Shown piece after piece: positions 1-9,931 of a stretch of 64,000 nt of DNA (position 1 is its first letter; every line of letters starts with the position of its first letter). Source of the stretch: an uncultured Bacteroidales bacterium (GTDB taxonomy: Bacteria > Bacteroidota > Bacteroidia > Bacteroidales > P3). Below the pieces are notes generated by a model. It saw only the letters and a list, made by a program, of their open reading frames with translations. It was not told the origin of the DNA and made no database searches. The stretch covers positions 1-64,000 of the forward strand of contig ONDE01000011.1 of the NCBI GenBank assembly GCA_900316515.1, read 5' to 3'. Made by a program: the position numbers and the translations under genes.

Positions 1-791
1 CTGTTGTTCCACTCGTAGCTGTCGCAGGCCACAGCCTCGGTGCTGTCGATGGTGCTGTTGTTGACGGTCAGGTTGAGGATGCTGGTGTGGGTGCAGCCGG
101 CGGCGTTGACGGTGTCAAACTCGAGAACAGCGCTCTCGGTGTAGACCACGCCGTGCCACTCGTAGCTGTCGCAAACAGTCACGGTGTCGACACTCTCGGT
201 GCTATTATTAATAGTTAGATACAATGTAATAATGCTGTCGCAGCCATTGACGTCAGTGAGTGTGTGCGTCAAAGTGTCGCTCTCGCCGTAGGCAACATCA
301 TACCATGTGAAGTTGTTGCAAGCCGTGACGGCAGTGTCGCTACCTGTCTGCGGATAGACATTCAGTATCATCACAACATTGCTGTCGGCACCGGTAAGGG
401 TGGTCAGCGTGGCCGACTGCGTGCCAGCCATCGTGAAGATCACATTGTTCCAGGTGAAGGGCAGCTCCGAGGCGCAGATGGTGCTGTCAACAGTATTAGT
501 GGAGTTCCACTCGACATTCAGCGTGTAGTGGATCACACTGTCGCAACCCATGGCGTTCTCACCGGCAAGGACGATATCCGTAGCGACATCGCCATTGAAC
601 ACCTGGCCGTTGAAGGTGTGCGGGAGGTCGTTCTCAACGATGTTCTCTACAACGGTGTTCTCAGAGTGGTAGTTCACCGTCAGGTGCAGCGTGTCGACCT
701 GTGTGCAGCCGTTGTTGTCGGTGTGGCTGTAGGTGTAGTCGCCGCTCTGGGTGTACTCGGTGTTGTTCCAAGTGTAGCTGTCGCAGACGGT
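1..791 (-). CDS. 3' continuation of the giant repeat surface protein, in a shifted frame; partial, off the left edge
   Basis: Reading the minus strand in the frame whose codons begin at 791, 788 and so on down to 5 gives an uninterrupted translation to the window edge. It starts TVCDSYTWNNTEYTQSGDY and continues with five further, more divergent units of the same Cys-containing repeat (units with CDSVIHY, CASELPFTW, CNNFTWYD, CDSYEWHG). The upstream gene is in a different frame, so this is the true C-terminal side of that protein separated by one frame break near 788-797. I infer that a T9SS or gliding-type C-terminal sorting domain lies beyond the left edge. The break may be real, making the gene a pseudogene, or a misassembly of near-identical repeats. 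Homology to the upstream units is unmistakable, so coding status is fairly sure. Confidence 0.75.
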
Positions 792-2770
792 AGTCGCCGC
801 TCTGGGTGTACTCGGTGCTGTTCCAGGTGTAGCTCTCGCAAGCCGTCTCGGTGAACGACTCATGCTGGGGCTTGTTCACCGTCAGCACGAGTGTCTCAAT
901 ATGCGTGCAGCCGAAGTCGTTGGTGCTCGTGGCAGTGTACACACCGCTCTCGGTGACCTCCTCGCCCTGCCACACATAGCCGTTGCAGATGGTGACAGTG
1001 TCGGCGTGCTCGGTGCTGTAGTTCACCGTCAGGTGCAGAGTGTCGACCTGTGTGCAGCCGTTGTTGTCGGTGTGGCTGTAGGTGTAGTCGCCGCTTTGGG
1101 TGTACTCGGTGTTGTTCCAAGTGTAGCTGTCGCAGACGGTCTCGATTATCGTCTCGGGCACTGCATTGTTGATGGTCAGGTGCAGAGTGTCGACCTGCGT
1201 GCAGTTGTTGTTGTCAACGTGGCTGTAGGTGTAATCACCGCTCTGGGTGTACTCGGTGTTGTTCCAGGTGTAGCTCTCGCAAGCCACCTCGGTGAATGCC
1301 TGGTGGACAGGCTTGTTAACAGTCAGCAACAGGGTATCGATATGGGTGCAGCCAGCATCGTTGGTGCTGGTGGCGGTATATGTGCCACTCTCGGTGATCT
1401 CCTGGCCCTGCCACACATAACCGTTGCAGATGGTGACGGTTTCTGTGTTCCCGGTGCTGTAGTTCACCGTCAGGTGCAGAGTGTCGACCTGTGTGCAGCC
1501 GTTGTTGTCGGTGTGGCTGTAGGTGTAGTCGCCGCTCTGGGTGTACTCGGTGTTGTTCCAAGTGTAGCTGTCGCAGACGAGGTGCAGAGTGTCGGTCTGG
1601 TTGCAGTTGTTGGCGTCAGCATGTGTATAGGTGTAGTCGCCACTCTGGGTGTACTCGGTGCGGTTCCAGGTGTAGCTCTCGCAAGCCGTCTCGGTGAATG
1701 CCTGGTGGACAGGCTTGTTCACCGTCAGCACCAAGGTATCGATATGGGTGCAGCCAGCATCGTTGGTGCTGGTGGCGGTATATGTGCCACTCTCGGTGAC
1801 TTCCTGGCCCTGCCACACATAGCCGTTGCAGATGGTGACGGTTTCTGTGTTCCCGGTGCTGTAGTTCACCGTCAGGTGCAGGGTGTCGACCTGCGTGCAG
1901 CCGTTGTTGTCAACGTGGCTGTACTGGTAGTCGCCGCTCTGAGTGTACTCGGTATTGTTCCAGGTGTAGCTGTCGCAGACGGTCTCAAAGTAAGACTGGT
2001 GCACCGGGGTGTTGATGGTCAGGTGCAGAGTGTCGGTCTGGTTGCAGTTATTGGCGTCAGCATGTGTATAGGTGTAGTCGCCACTCTGGGTGTACTCGGT
2101 GCGGTTCCAAGTGTAGCTCTCGCAAGCCGTCTCGGTGAATGCCTGGTGGACAGGCTTGTTAACCGTCAGCACCAAGGTATCGATATGGGTGCAGCCAGCA
2201 TCGTTGGTGCTGGTGGCGGTATATGTGCCACTCTCGGTGACCTCCTGGCCCTGCCACACATAGCCGTTGCAGATGGTGACGGTTTCAGTGTTCCCGGTGC
2301 TGTAGTTCACCGTCAGGTGCAGAGTGTCGACCTGCGTGCAGCCGTTGTTGTCAACGTGGCTGTACTGGTAGTCGCCGCTCTGGGTGTACTCGGTGTTGTT
2401 CCAGGTGTAGCTGTCGCAGACGGTCTCGACATACGACTGGTGCACCGGGTTGTTGATGGTCAGATTCAGAGTCACCGTGCTGTCGCAGCCGGCGGCGTTC
2501 TGGAAGATGAACACGGGCATCTTGTCGGGAGTCTCGGTGTAGGTCTCCTCGTGGGTGTCCAGATTCATCACATAGCTCTCGCAAGCCACCACAACAAGAG
2601 TGCTGTCGGTGCTGTGGTTGATGGTCAGGTTCAAGGTCACCGTGCTGTCGCAACCGTCATTGGTGGTGTAGACGAAGATGGGAGCCTGTGCGGGAGTATT
2701 ATAATATGTATTATCATGCCACGTGAACTGGTCGCACTCCACGGCGGTGGTGTCGCCGGTGATGGTGCTC
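1..2770 (-). repeat. tandem array of about 20 units of a ~49-residue (~147 bp) Cys repeat, with a three-unit higher-order period
   Basis: Three unit types alternate: A (VCDSYTWNNTEYTQSGDY), B (ICNGYVWQGQEVTESGTY) and C (ACESYTWNRTEYTQSGDY), giving an A-B-C super-period of about 441 bp that recurs with near-identical DNA. Two C units are cut short. Near 1579-1581 DTLHL is joined directly to VCDSY, removing 13 residues in frame. Near 788-791 SGDY is joined to VCDSY out of frame. Units towards the left edge diverge, as expected for the older end of an array. High identity between copies makes this stretch prone to recombination and to assembly collapse. Confidence 0.85.
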
Positions 2771-5700
2771 AGCTCGAAGTTGGCAGTGAAGGTGTAGCTG
2801 TCGTAAGCGTTCACGGTATACTCGGCATCGGTGCTCACCACCTGGCCCTGCTCGTTGGTCCAGTTGAGGAACTGATAGCAGGGAGCAGGAGTGGCCACGA
2901 TGGTCACCGGCTTGTTGAACTTCACCGTGCTCTCGCCGTTAACGGCAGCAGTACCCTGCGCCTGGTTGGCGGTGACGGCGGTGATGGTGTAGGTATTACT
3001 GTCGTAGATGGCCAAGAACATGGTGTCGGCAACAACCCTGTGGGCCAATACCGACTCACCGGTGATGCGGTTGCCATACACGTCTCTCCATTCCAGGAAT
3101 CCGTAGCCGTGGGGGGTCTCGGCGGCAAGCTCGAAGAGGATGTCAGTGCCTTCATAGAAGGTGCCACCACCTGTCACGGCACCGATGCCAACGCCTTCGG
3201 GGCGCACCTGGGCCGTGGCGGTGTACTGCTGGCTCTCTTGTATCGACACATTGTCGATAGCTGCAGGAGGATTGGTACCTAAAGAATTGTCGTTATACCA
3301 CATGAAGACGAGCTTGTAGGCTCCATCGGCAGGAACGGTGACATAGGCGGTCTGATGCTGCCATGTGCTCTGAACCATCAGGTTGGTACCTCCGTCAACA
3401 GGAATCCAGGTGTTGGGCTGGCTGTTGTTGCCAACGCCATTAGGCGTGCTGGTGCCGGCGGCAAAGGTAACGTCGTCGGGGACAATCCATGCGCGGAGGT
3501 AGTCATACGAACTCTCGCCATAAGCCATCCAGTCGAAGTCGACAGTGTACTGCTTGGCGGCCTCAAAGTTATTGAAAGCGGCATAGGCGAAGATGGCACA
3601 ATTGCCACTAGGATTGTAGGCGTTGGTGGCGCCACCGTCGTTGCTGACATACAGTGCACGGCCGTTGCCCGTAGCATCGGTTGCCGAACCGATGGCCCAC
3701 TTGTTGTCATGCGTGCCGTTCACCAGGCGCCAGTGCTGGTCGTCAATATAGGATGTCGAGAAACTGGTGCTGTAAGGCAGGGTGGTGTTCTGGTATTCGG
3801 TAGTGAAGCTCATGGGCTCCGTCCAGCGGCTGTCGCCGTCGTTACCGGTGCAGCTCACCATAGCTTCATAATAATATGTAGTGTTGGGTGTGAGGTTGGT
3901 GAGGTTGGCGGTGTTGTTGGCCGAGGCGGGCACCGTGTTCTTGTGGAACTCCTCGCCGCTGATCCAGTAGCGGAAGGTATAGGTCGAGGGGGTGCCATAC
4001 TGACCGTTGGCCACGGCGCTGATGGTGGCCGAGGTGGTAGTCACATTGGTGGCAGGCTGCAAGGTGGGCAGACTGCAGGTAGGCAGAGTGCTGAAGGGGA
4101 AGCTCACCCAGTTGCCACACTCGATGCCTTGGCCGTCGACCGGACAAATCCAGAAGAGGTAATCGTGATCAGCAATGAGTTGGTTCTCACTAAAGTGCGT
4201 CACATAGATAGGATTGCCGGCTCCAGTGCCCTGTGCTGCAGGGTTGTATTCGGTGCTGGAGATCATATAGCGCCAGCCAGTCTCCATATTGCCGGGCAGC
4301 CAACTGATATCGACACTGTTTGCAGTGATATTGGTGATACTGACATTGGTCACATCCCAGCATGCATTGGGATCCTGATAGAAGCATAACTGGATGTTTG
4401 GACGAGTTGTGCTATAATATCCAGAATTAACGCTCGCAAGGTTGTCGATGTCAATCACGGTGTTGTCTTGGTAACGGTAGATTGTTCGGTAAGCATTGCT
4501 TACAGTGCCTTGGGCAGACCAACCACTAGCAGAGCTCTGGGTGCTGTTGCTCAGCATGGCAACCACGATATTGCTTACACCATCCCATACGAAAGGTGTA
4601 GTAAACTCGTAGCTTCTCCATCCAGACTCATAGCTGTTCAGTGTAGGACCATAGACAAGCGTCAGGTTGGAGGACTGTACGAAATTGCTGGCAGCAGAGC
4701 CTGCAAATGCATTGAGTTCGGTGGCACCGATATAAACCGACTGGGTCTTACTGTAATTGGAACTGGCACCAGTGTAGTTGAAAGCGACAGAAGTAATGGT
4801 TCCGGCACTGTAGCCCATGGCTGTCAGTTCTTCGGCGGTATAGATGTGCTGGCTGTAGGTGTTGCCATAAGAAGTGTTGAGTAGATATGCCGTGGCCGTA
4901 CCATCGCCAATAGTCGCACATGGACTCGGTATTGCCTCGGTGGTCACGTTGATTCTGGTAGGCTCACCCTCCTGATGGTTGCCGTTACCGTCGATAACAG
5001 GGATGACGACAATCTGGTATTCCGTCTCGGGCTGCAGGCCGACAAAGACGGTGTCCATGCTGGTGACATAACTATAGTTTGTGGTGCAGTTGTTTGCAAT
5101 GCAAATGCCAACCATCCACTGTGTCTCGTCAGCAAACTGGGCGGTGTTGCGCTCCCAGGTCACGCCGATGGCCGAATGGCTCACCTGCGTAGCCTGCAGG
5201 TTCACCACGGCGGGCAACTCGGGATAGGTCTCGAACGTGTGCATCACCCAGGGCGAGTAACCGGTATTGCCGCAGTTGTTGCGCAGGAAGAAGTACACAT
5301 AAGTACCAGAAGGCAGGTTGGCAAGATCGAGCGACGTGACGCTACCGGCATTGTTGATAACATCGGGCTCGCCGTAGCCGCTGTTGTAGTAGTCGGCATC
5401 GGGGGCCTGGCCGTACATCACGAAGTACTGATAGCTCTGAGGCTGCGTGTTCGAGCCAGCCTCCCAGCTCACCGTGGCGGTATGCTTGCCGGTGATGGTG
5501 GAGGTAATGTTCTCAGGCACGCGGCACTCCGAGGCAGTACGGAATTGGGCGTAGGCCTGGCTGCTGTTGCCGTCCTGGTTGCCGCACTTGGTGGTGATCA
5601 CCACATAATAGTTGTGGAAACCATTGAGGCCGGTGAGGTTGTATGTGGTGGTGCCGGCGGGCACATAGGCCATATTCTCCAGCGGCCAGTTGTACCAGTC

Positions 5701-8700
5701 GTTCTGAGGATCGTACGACGAGACAGTGTCGATGTAGTAGCCCTCCACATAGTCGCCCGTCGAGGCTTCCCATGTCACGGTGGCGCTGTTGACATCAATG
5801 TTGCTGACCGTCACATTAGTCACTGCCGGACAGGCCTCCACGCTCTCGCAATATATAAAGTCTACCTTGGGCAGGAAACTCTGACTTGTACCACTGGCCG
5901 TGAAGTTATAGTTGCTACTACCATAACCATAGCGGCTGGCATTGGTAGAACTCTCACCTAAAAATGTTACGCTACTGTAACCATCAACATCATTGGGATT
6001 TGCCTGCATGGCAATGAGCAGATTGCCACCAGTATAGGTAAAGTTCTGCGTGAACTGTATTTCAAAACCATTAGTTGTATTTATTGCAGATCCAACCAAT
6101 AAACCGTCAAATACAGTTGTGGCGTTGGCGACATCAACAAAACCTGTCAGCGTAGCTTCATCCACAACCATCATCTTAACCAACAGCGGTTTGGTATCAG
6201 TCCAGCTGTTACCATCGCCAGAAGATACATAATAATGGAGTCCCGAAATAGTTTTGCCAACCAAAGATGTAAGCATACTGGCAGGATATATGGTTTGTGT
6301 ACCAACCGGGTCATCCATATAACCGCCATAGAGAGGCAAATAACTGTTCGTCGTCGAACCAGAAGCGACAACAACATCCTCGCAGAAACTCAAACCATGC
6401 GTGGTCACACTGTCCTCAATCCAGGCGCTGTAGCCGTCGCTGTTGCCACAGTTGGCACGAACATATAAATAATATTTGGTATCGCGGATGAGTTCGGTGA
6501 AGGTCTTGGTGGGACCGGTAACAGCGATGGGATTGGCGCTGATGTTATCAACATCCAGTCTGTTCTCGCTGAGCACCACCTGGAAGTTGTTTACGGTTTC
6601 TGCCGACGGATGGTTCTCCCAGTTGGCGGTGAAACTCGTACGCTCCACATTGGTGAAAGTGATATTCTGCACCGGACGGCAGGAGGGAGGCGTCTGGACG
6701 GTGACGTCATCGATATAAACGGTCTTTGTCGTCGTCGTCGAATTGGCGCCCTCCATCATAATGGCGATATAATTGCCCGTTGCATTGGCAGGCACAAGGA
6801 AGGTAAACTCCTGATAGGAGGTCGTCAGTGCCTGTGTAGCAATCTCAGTGAACGTGCTGGCGTCAGTGGGATCAGTCATCCAACCAATCTTGAACGAGAT
6901 TGCCGTACTGGAGCCCTTGGCGTTCAGAACAATCTCCTTGCCGGCCACACCCGTCATCTCAGGCAGAATGGCATACTGGTCCTGCGGGTCGTAGTCGGTA
7001 TATGTTGAAAAGTATGAATAGAAGTACAGGCAGTTCGATGGCGAGTTGGCACCGTAATTATACACTTTGGGGTAACCCTTGTAAGAATTATACGTAGTCG
7101 TATTGATGTACTTCCAGCAGGTCGGCAGTACATTGTTACCCGTCGTGTAGCCATCAAAGTTCTCAGAAATGGATGCAACAGCCTCGCAATTGGTCGTAAA
7201 CGTCGGTACAGTAGCGGGATCCGACTGCTCCTGAGCACTACAGTTGGCCGTGATGGTCAGGTTGTTGTAGGTAGTGGCAGGATTGAGGGTGGTTAATGTA
7301 TAGCTTGTAGCACCCGCAGCGGTGGTGACATTCAGATTGGCACCGTCACTGATGGTATAAGTGGCAGTCGCAGCATTGGTAGTCACCCAACTGATTGTGG
7401 CACCTGTTGTGGTGATATTGCTTACTGCAATACCGCCGACAGGCAGACAGTTAGGCGCCTCCTCAACAGTCACATCGTCGACATACCAGTACCAGTTGGT
7501 AGCGTTGGCATTGTGACGCATAGCCATGCGGGCACCGGCAGGAGCCGAGGTAAAGAGCACTGTCTTCTGTTCATGAGCAGCAGAAGCCCAATCGTTGTAT
7601 GAATAGTTGGCCACCTCGACAAACGTGGAGGCGTCGGCAGAATTGGTCACATAACCCACCGAGAAGGTGCCGCAACTGCTGCTGGTATTGCTCTCTGGAC
7701 GGGTCCAGAACTTCAGTTGCAGGGTGCTGATCTCCTCTGCCATCATTGGCAGGAGTATCAAGTTGCTCGTCGAACCGCCGAACCTGAGATACATGGTACT
7801 TTCGTGTGCATTGCTTGTGCTGCTTTGCACATTGACAGTACCACTACCCACCTTGGTCCAGCAGTCAGGTATGTCTCCAGCATTGTAGAGATCCTCAAAG
7901 CTCTCAATGTATTGCTGATACTGTGCAATATCGAATGGTTCACACATTGTGGTAAACGCCGGCACATTGGCGGCATTCGACACACCGTCGTTGCCGCAAT
8001 CGGCCACAACAGTAAAATTACCAGCCACGTAAGCGGTTACGGGTGTAAGCCCTGTGATGGTGTACGAAGTTGCAGTAATGCCAGAAACAACAACACCGTT
8101 GCCATTCATAACCGAATATGTTGCACCATTGTAGCCATTACCCGTCCAACTGAGTGAAACCGAGTTATGGGTTATACCTGTAATGGTCACATTCGTCGGC
8201 TTGGGACAAGCAGAGGGTGTCAGATAACTAAAGGTGGCCTTGGGAAGAAAGTTTTGACCACTATTGCGAGAAGTATACGCTGCACCCGTGGCCTCAATAC
8301 CAAGGAAATACCAACGATTCCAACTGGCTGCCGCATGGTTAAGGTCAACCAGCAGGTTGCCGCCATTGTAACGATACGAATCCGAGAACACAATGGTCAG
8401 CGTACCCGTGGAGCAGTCGAAATAGCCCTGATAGACCTGAGTCAGCTGAGTGCTGTTGTCGAGACCAGTCAACGAAGTGGCACTCGTCTCGCCGAGGGAT
8501 ACAGTCCATGTACCCATACGGTCGGCGGCAGTATTAGTGCCATTGTTTTGACTTTGGTCGATGTAGAACACCATCTGTGTGATGTCCTTGCCCGACATTA
8601 CGGTTAGGTCTGCTGCCGGATACAGCACTTGGTTGTGCTGAGCTGCATCGGCATTGTAGCCGTCGAATGGCACTACCTGACTATTCGAAGTACCATCGGC

Positions 8701-8784
8701 TACCGTCAGAGTGTTTTGGGCAGTTGTAGCCCACGGCACACACAGCAGTGCGGCCAGACTCAAAATCTGTAGGAATTTCTTCAT
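661..8784 (-). CDS. giant secreted repeat protein (Fn3-like domains plus Cys-containing tandem repeats), frame-broken near its 3' end
   Basis: About 2,700 residues. I chose the ATG at 8784 because a clean signal peptide follows it (KKFLQILSLAALLCVPW, then TAQ); an in-frame ATG 33 bp upstream would add a polar extension. Seen in order: an N-terminal all-beta domain; several Fn3-like modules of the type PTNVTITGITHNSVSLSWTG; interleaved lectin/MAM-like blocks with SFED or ENFDG starts and a following CW; two InlB-like bacterial repeat modules at about residues 1855-2000 (FLEW, FLNWTNEQG); then from about residue 2005 roughly 49-residue units with a paired Cys pattern (CDSYTW, then NGC). Such architecture is usual for Bacteroidota T9SS-exported adhesin-like proteins. 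The last 40 or so residues before the stop at 661 are an out-of-frame reading of another unit, so the stop is artificial. No catalytic motif was seen; adhesion is an inference. Confidence 0.85.
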   Translation of the reverse strand: MKKFLQILSLAALLCVPWATTAQNTLTVADGTSNSQVVPFDGYNADAAQHNQVLYPAADLTVMSGKDITQMVFYIDQSQNNGTNTAADRMGTWTVSLGETSATSLTGLDNSTQLTQVYQGYFDCSTGTLTIVFSDSYRYNGGNLLVDLNHAAASWNRWYFLGIEATGAAYTSRNSGQNFLPKATFSYLTPSACPKPTNVTITGITHNSVSLSWTGNGYNGATYSVMNGNGVVVSGITATSYTITGLTPVTAYVAGNFTVVADCGNDGVSNAANVPAFTTMCEPFDIAQYQQYIESFEDLYNAGDIPDCWTKVGSGTVNVQSSTSNAHESTMYLRFGGSTSNLILLPMMAEEISTLQLKFWTRPESNTSSSCGTFSVGYVTNSADASTFVEVANYSYNDWASAAHEQKTVLFTSAPAGARMAMRHNANATNWYWYVDDVTVEEAPNCLPVGGIAVSNITTTGATISWVTTNAATATYTISDGANLNVTTAAGATSYTLTTLNPATTYNNLTITANCSAQEQSDPATVPTFTTNCEAVASISENFDGYTTGNNVLPTCWKYINTTTYNSYKGYPKVYNYGANSPSNCLYFYSYFSTYTDYDPQDQYAILPEMTGVAGKEIVLNAKGSSTAISFKIGWMTDPTDASTFTEIATQALTTSYQEFTFLVPANATGNYIAIMMEGANSTTTTKTVYIDDVTVQTPPSCRPVQNITFTNVERTSFTANWENHPSAETVNNFQVVLSENRLDVDNISANPIAVTGPTKTFTELIRDTKYYLYVRANCGNSDGYSAWIEDSVTTHGLSFCEDVVVASGSTTNSYLPLYGGYMDDPVGTQTIYPASMLTSLVGKTISGLHYYVSSGDGNSWTDTKPLLVKMMVVDEATLTGFVDVANATTVFDGLLVGSAINTTNGFEIQFTQNFTYTGGNLLIAMQANPNDVDGYSSVTFLGESSTNASRYGYGSSNYNFTASGTSQSFLPKVDFIYCESVEACPAVTNVTVSNIDVNSATVTWEASTGDYVEGYYIDTVSSYDPQNDWYNWPLENMAYVPAGTTTYNLTGLNGFHNYYVVITTKCGNQDGNSSQAYAQFRTASECRVPENITSTITGKHTATVSWEAGSNTQPQSYQYFVMYGQAPDADYYNSGYGEPDVINNAGSVTSLDLANLPSGTYVYFFLRNNCGNTGYSPWVMHTFETYPELPAVVNLQATQVSHSAIGVTWERNTAQFADETQWMVGICIANNCTTNYSYVTSMDTVFVGLQPETEYQIVVIPVIDGNGNHQEGEPTRINVTTEAIPSPCATIGDGTATAYLLNTSYGNTYSQHIYTAEELTAMGYSAGTITSVAFNYTGASSNYSKTQSVYIGATELNAFAGSAASNFVQSSNLTLVYGPTLNSYESGWRSYEFTTPFVWDGVSNIVVAMLSNSTQSSASGWSAQGTVSNAYRTIYRYQDNTVIDIDNLASVNSGYYSTTRPNIQLCFYQDPNACWDVTNVSITNITANSVDISWLPGNMETGWRYMISSTEYNPAAQGTGAGNPIYVTHFSENQLIADHDYLFWICPVDGQGIECGNWVSFPFSTLPTCSLPTLQPATNVTTTSATISAVANGQYGTPSTYTFRYWISGEEFHKNTVPASANNTANLTNLTPNTTYYYEAMVSCTGNDGDSRWTEPMSFTTEYQNTTLPYSTSFSTSYIDDQHWRLVNGTHDNKWAIGSATDATGNGRALYVSNDGGATNAYNPSGNCAIFAYAAFNNFEAAKQYTVDFDWMAYGESSYDYLRAWIVPDDVTFAAGTSTPNGVGNNSQPNTWIPVDGGTNLMVQSTWQHQTAYVTVPADGAYKLVFMWYNDNSLGTNPPAAIDNVSIQESQQYTATAQVRPEGVGIGAVTGGGTFYEGTDILFELAAETPHGYGFLEWRDVYGNRITGESVLAHRVVADTMFLAIYDSNTYTITAVTANQAQGTAAVNGESTVKFNKPVTIVATPAPCYQFLNWTNEQGQVVSTDAEYTVNAYDSYTFTANFELSTITGDTTAVECDQFTWHDNTYYNTPAQAPIFVYTTNDGCDSTVTLNLTINHSTDSTLVVVACESYVMNLDTHEETYTETPDKMPVFIFQNAAGCDSTVTLNLTINNPVHQSYVETVCDSYTWNNTEYTQSGDYQYSHVDNNGCTQVDTLHLTVNYSTGNTETVTICNGYVWQGQEVTESGTYTATSTNDAGCTHIDTLVLTVNKPVHQAFTETACESYTWNRTEYTQSGDYTYTHADANNCNQTDTLHLTINTPVHQSYFETVCDSYTWNNTEYTQSGDYQYSHVDNNGCTQVDTLHLTVNYSTGNTETVTICNGYVWQGQEVTESGTYTATSTNDAGCTHIDTLVLTVNKPVHQAFTETACESYTWNRTEYTQSGDYTYTHADANNCNQTDTLHLVCDSYTWNNTEYTQSGDYTYSHTDNNGCTQVDTLHLTVNYSTGNTETVTICNGYVWQGQEITESGTYTATSTNDAGCTHIDTLLLTVNKPVHQAFTEVACESYTWNNTEYTQSGDYTYSHVDNNNCTQVDTLHLTINNAVPETIIETVCDSYTWNNTEYTQSGDYTYSHTDNNGCTQVDTLHLTVNYSTEHADTVTICNGYVWQGEEVTESGVYTATSTNDFGCTHIETLVLTVNKPQHESFTETACESYTWNSTEYTQSGDYRLRQLHLEQHRVHPERRLHLQPHRQQRLHTGRHAAPDGELPL

Positions 8785-8851
8785 AGTATTGTTATTTAAA
8801 TTATTAATTTTGTGCATAATATGGGCATTAGTTAAATAACTAAGCGTCTTG

Positions 8852-8883
8852 CAAAGTTAATATAATAATTCAAAAAATACAAA
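8852..8883 (-). promoter_or_regulatory. Bacteroidota-type promoter of the giant surface protein
   Basis: On the minus strand TTTG (8883-8880) is followed after 20 nt by TAACTTTG (8859-8852), matching the Bacteroidota primary sigma consensus TTTG / TAnnTTTG. It leaves a leader of roughly 60 nt before the ATG at 8784. Confidence 0.65.
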
Positions 8884-9030
8884 TGTAAACAGGCACTTTT
8901 CGACCCTCGGAAGCCCACTTCCGTTGTCAAACAATATGTTAGAAACAAATATTTTTTAAACAATTTTATTAACAGAAATGCACATTTCACAACCTGTCAA
9001 TAATTGTTAAAAAGAGAACTTCTGACGCTC

Positions 9031-9085
9031 CTCTACACCAACTCTACACCAACTCTACACCACCCCTACTACACCCCCACACCAC
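9031..9085. repeat. 11-bp short tandem repeat (CTCTACACCAA)
   Basis: Five consecutive 11-bp units start at 9031, 9042, 9053, 9064 and 9075; the first three are nearly identical and the last two degenerate. This is part of the 8785-9484 spacer between the giant surface gene and the regulator, which otherwise holds only the promoter and further short tandem repeats. Confidence 0.8.
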
Positions 9086-9100
9086 CTAAGTCTCACCTTC

Positions 9101-9338
9101 CACTTTTCACTTTTCACTTTTCACTTTTCACTTTTCACTCTTCACCTTTCACTCTTCACTTTTCACTTTTCACTTTTCACTCTTCACCTTTCACTTTTCA
9201 CTCTTCACTCTTCACCTTTCACTCTTCACCTTTCACTTTTCACTCTTCACTTTTCACTTTTCACTTTTCACTTTTCACTTTTCACTCTTCACCTTTCACT
9301 CTTCACTTTTCACCTTTCACTTTTCACTTTTCACTTTT
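9101..9338. repeat. 34-unit heptanucleotide array (CACTTTT / CACTCTT / CACCTTT)
   Basis: From 9101 to 9338 the sequence is 34 consecutive 7-bp units, every one beginning CAC, with no phase slip (34 x 7 = 238). Only three unit variants appear, mixed without obvious order. The plus strand has an open reading frame through it (Phe/Ser/Thr/His-rich, starting upstream at 9004), but that is just the repeat read in cycling frames and I do not call it a gene. Units of the 11-bp repeat CACCTAAGTCT flank both sides. Confidence 0.9.
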
Positions 9339-9467
9339 CACCTAGGTCTCACCTAAGTCTCACCTAACTCTCACTGAGTTTCGGTTATACTCCAGTCTTT
9401 CTCCGGTTGTCCTTCTCTCATCCACCGAAGAACAACCAAAGAACAGCTGAAGAAATACCGAAGAAAT
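9339..9467. repeat. two 11-bp tandem repeats (CACCTAGGTCT and ACCGAAGAAAT families)
   Basis: Units start at 9339, 9350, 9361 and 9372 (CACCTA-rich), then at 9424, 9435, 9446 and 9457 (ACCGAAGAACA, ACCAAAGAACA, GCTGAAGAAAT, ACCGAAGAAAT). Both keep an exact 11-bp period. The second family recurs near 21.3 kb and, with a variant core, near 47.47 kb. Confidence 0.75.
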
Positions 9468-9484
9468 GACCTACCCGGCACCTA

Positions 9485-9895
9485 TCAGCCGCGAGGAAGA
9501 TACTCGCTGAAGGTATTGTCGCTATACATCAGCAACATCCGCACCACACGGCGACCGTCGGCAGGTGCGGCAACAGGCATATCATTCCACAGCGGAGCTG
9601 CGTCGCCGGCAGGCTCGAAAAGAGGAGCATCGTCCGACATATCAACCATTTGCGACTCGACAACAGGTTGCGGCGCGGCGGCTTCGCCACCATACATGGC
9701 ACCACGGCCCAGCAGCAGCCAGTTGGCATCGATCTCGGGATAGCGGCGCAACACCTTCATGGCGAACTCCAGACTCGGGTTGTTACGGCCACCCAGAATG
9801 TGCGACATGCCGGAGGGCTGTATGCCAATCTCCTCGGCGAACTGTTTTGCGGTGATATTTTTGGCCCGCATGATGAGATTAATCCTGTTTATCAT
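9485..9895 (-). CDS. XRE-family helix-turn-helix regulator
   Basis: 136 residues. The first 60 or so form a Cro/C1-type helix-turn-helix: MINRINLIMRAKNITAKQFA, an IGIQPSGMSHILGGRNNPSL recognition region, then a helix ending RRYPEIDANWLLLGRG. This arrangement is common in small Bacteroidota regulators. The remaining 70 residues are acidic, Pro/Ala-rich and probably disordered, ending in a short beta-like VVRMLLMYSDNTFSEYLP segment. No ligand or peptidase domain is present. The gene stands alone between two repeat-filled spacers. Its own promoter fits the consensus well, and its targets are unknown. The family call is firm and the role is inferred only from the family. Confidence 0.85.
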   Translation of the reverse strand: MINRINLIMRAKNITAKQFAEEIGIQPSGMSHILGGRNNPSLEFAMKVLRRYPEIDANWLLLGRGAMYGGEAAAPQPVVESQMVDMSDDAPLFEPAGDAAPLWNDMPVAAPADGRRVVRMLLMYSDNTFSEYLPRG

Positions 9896-9931
9896 AATCT
9901 TACATTTGTATTGCCTAAGCGTTTCGAATTA

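Noticed and set aside
862..3282. Long open frame (806 codons) on the plus strand opposite the giant repeat gene, and another at 264-854
   Set aside because: They mirror the tandem repeat of the minus-strand gene; their translation is Val/Gly/Ala-rich repeats without any family feature, and the minus strand encodes signal peptide, Fn3-like domains and conserved Cys units.
9004..9345. 113-codon plus-strand frame rich in Phe, Ser, Thr and His
   Set aside because: It is the 34-unit heptad array read through; the peptide repeats every seven residues only because 3 x 7 = 21 nt. No promoter or homologue pattern.
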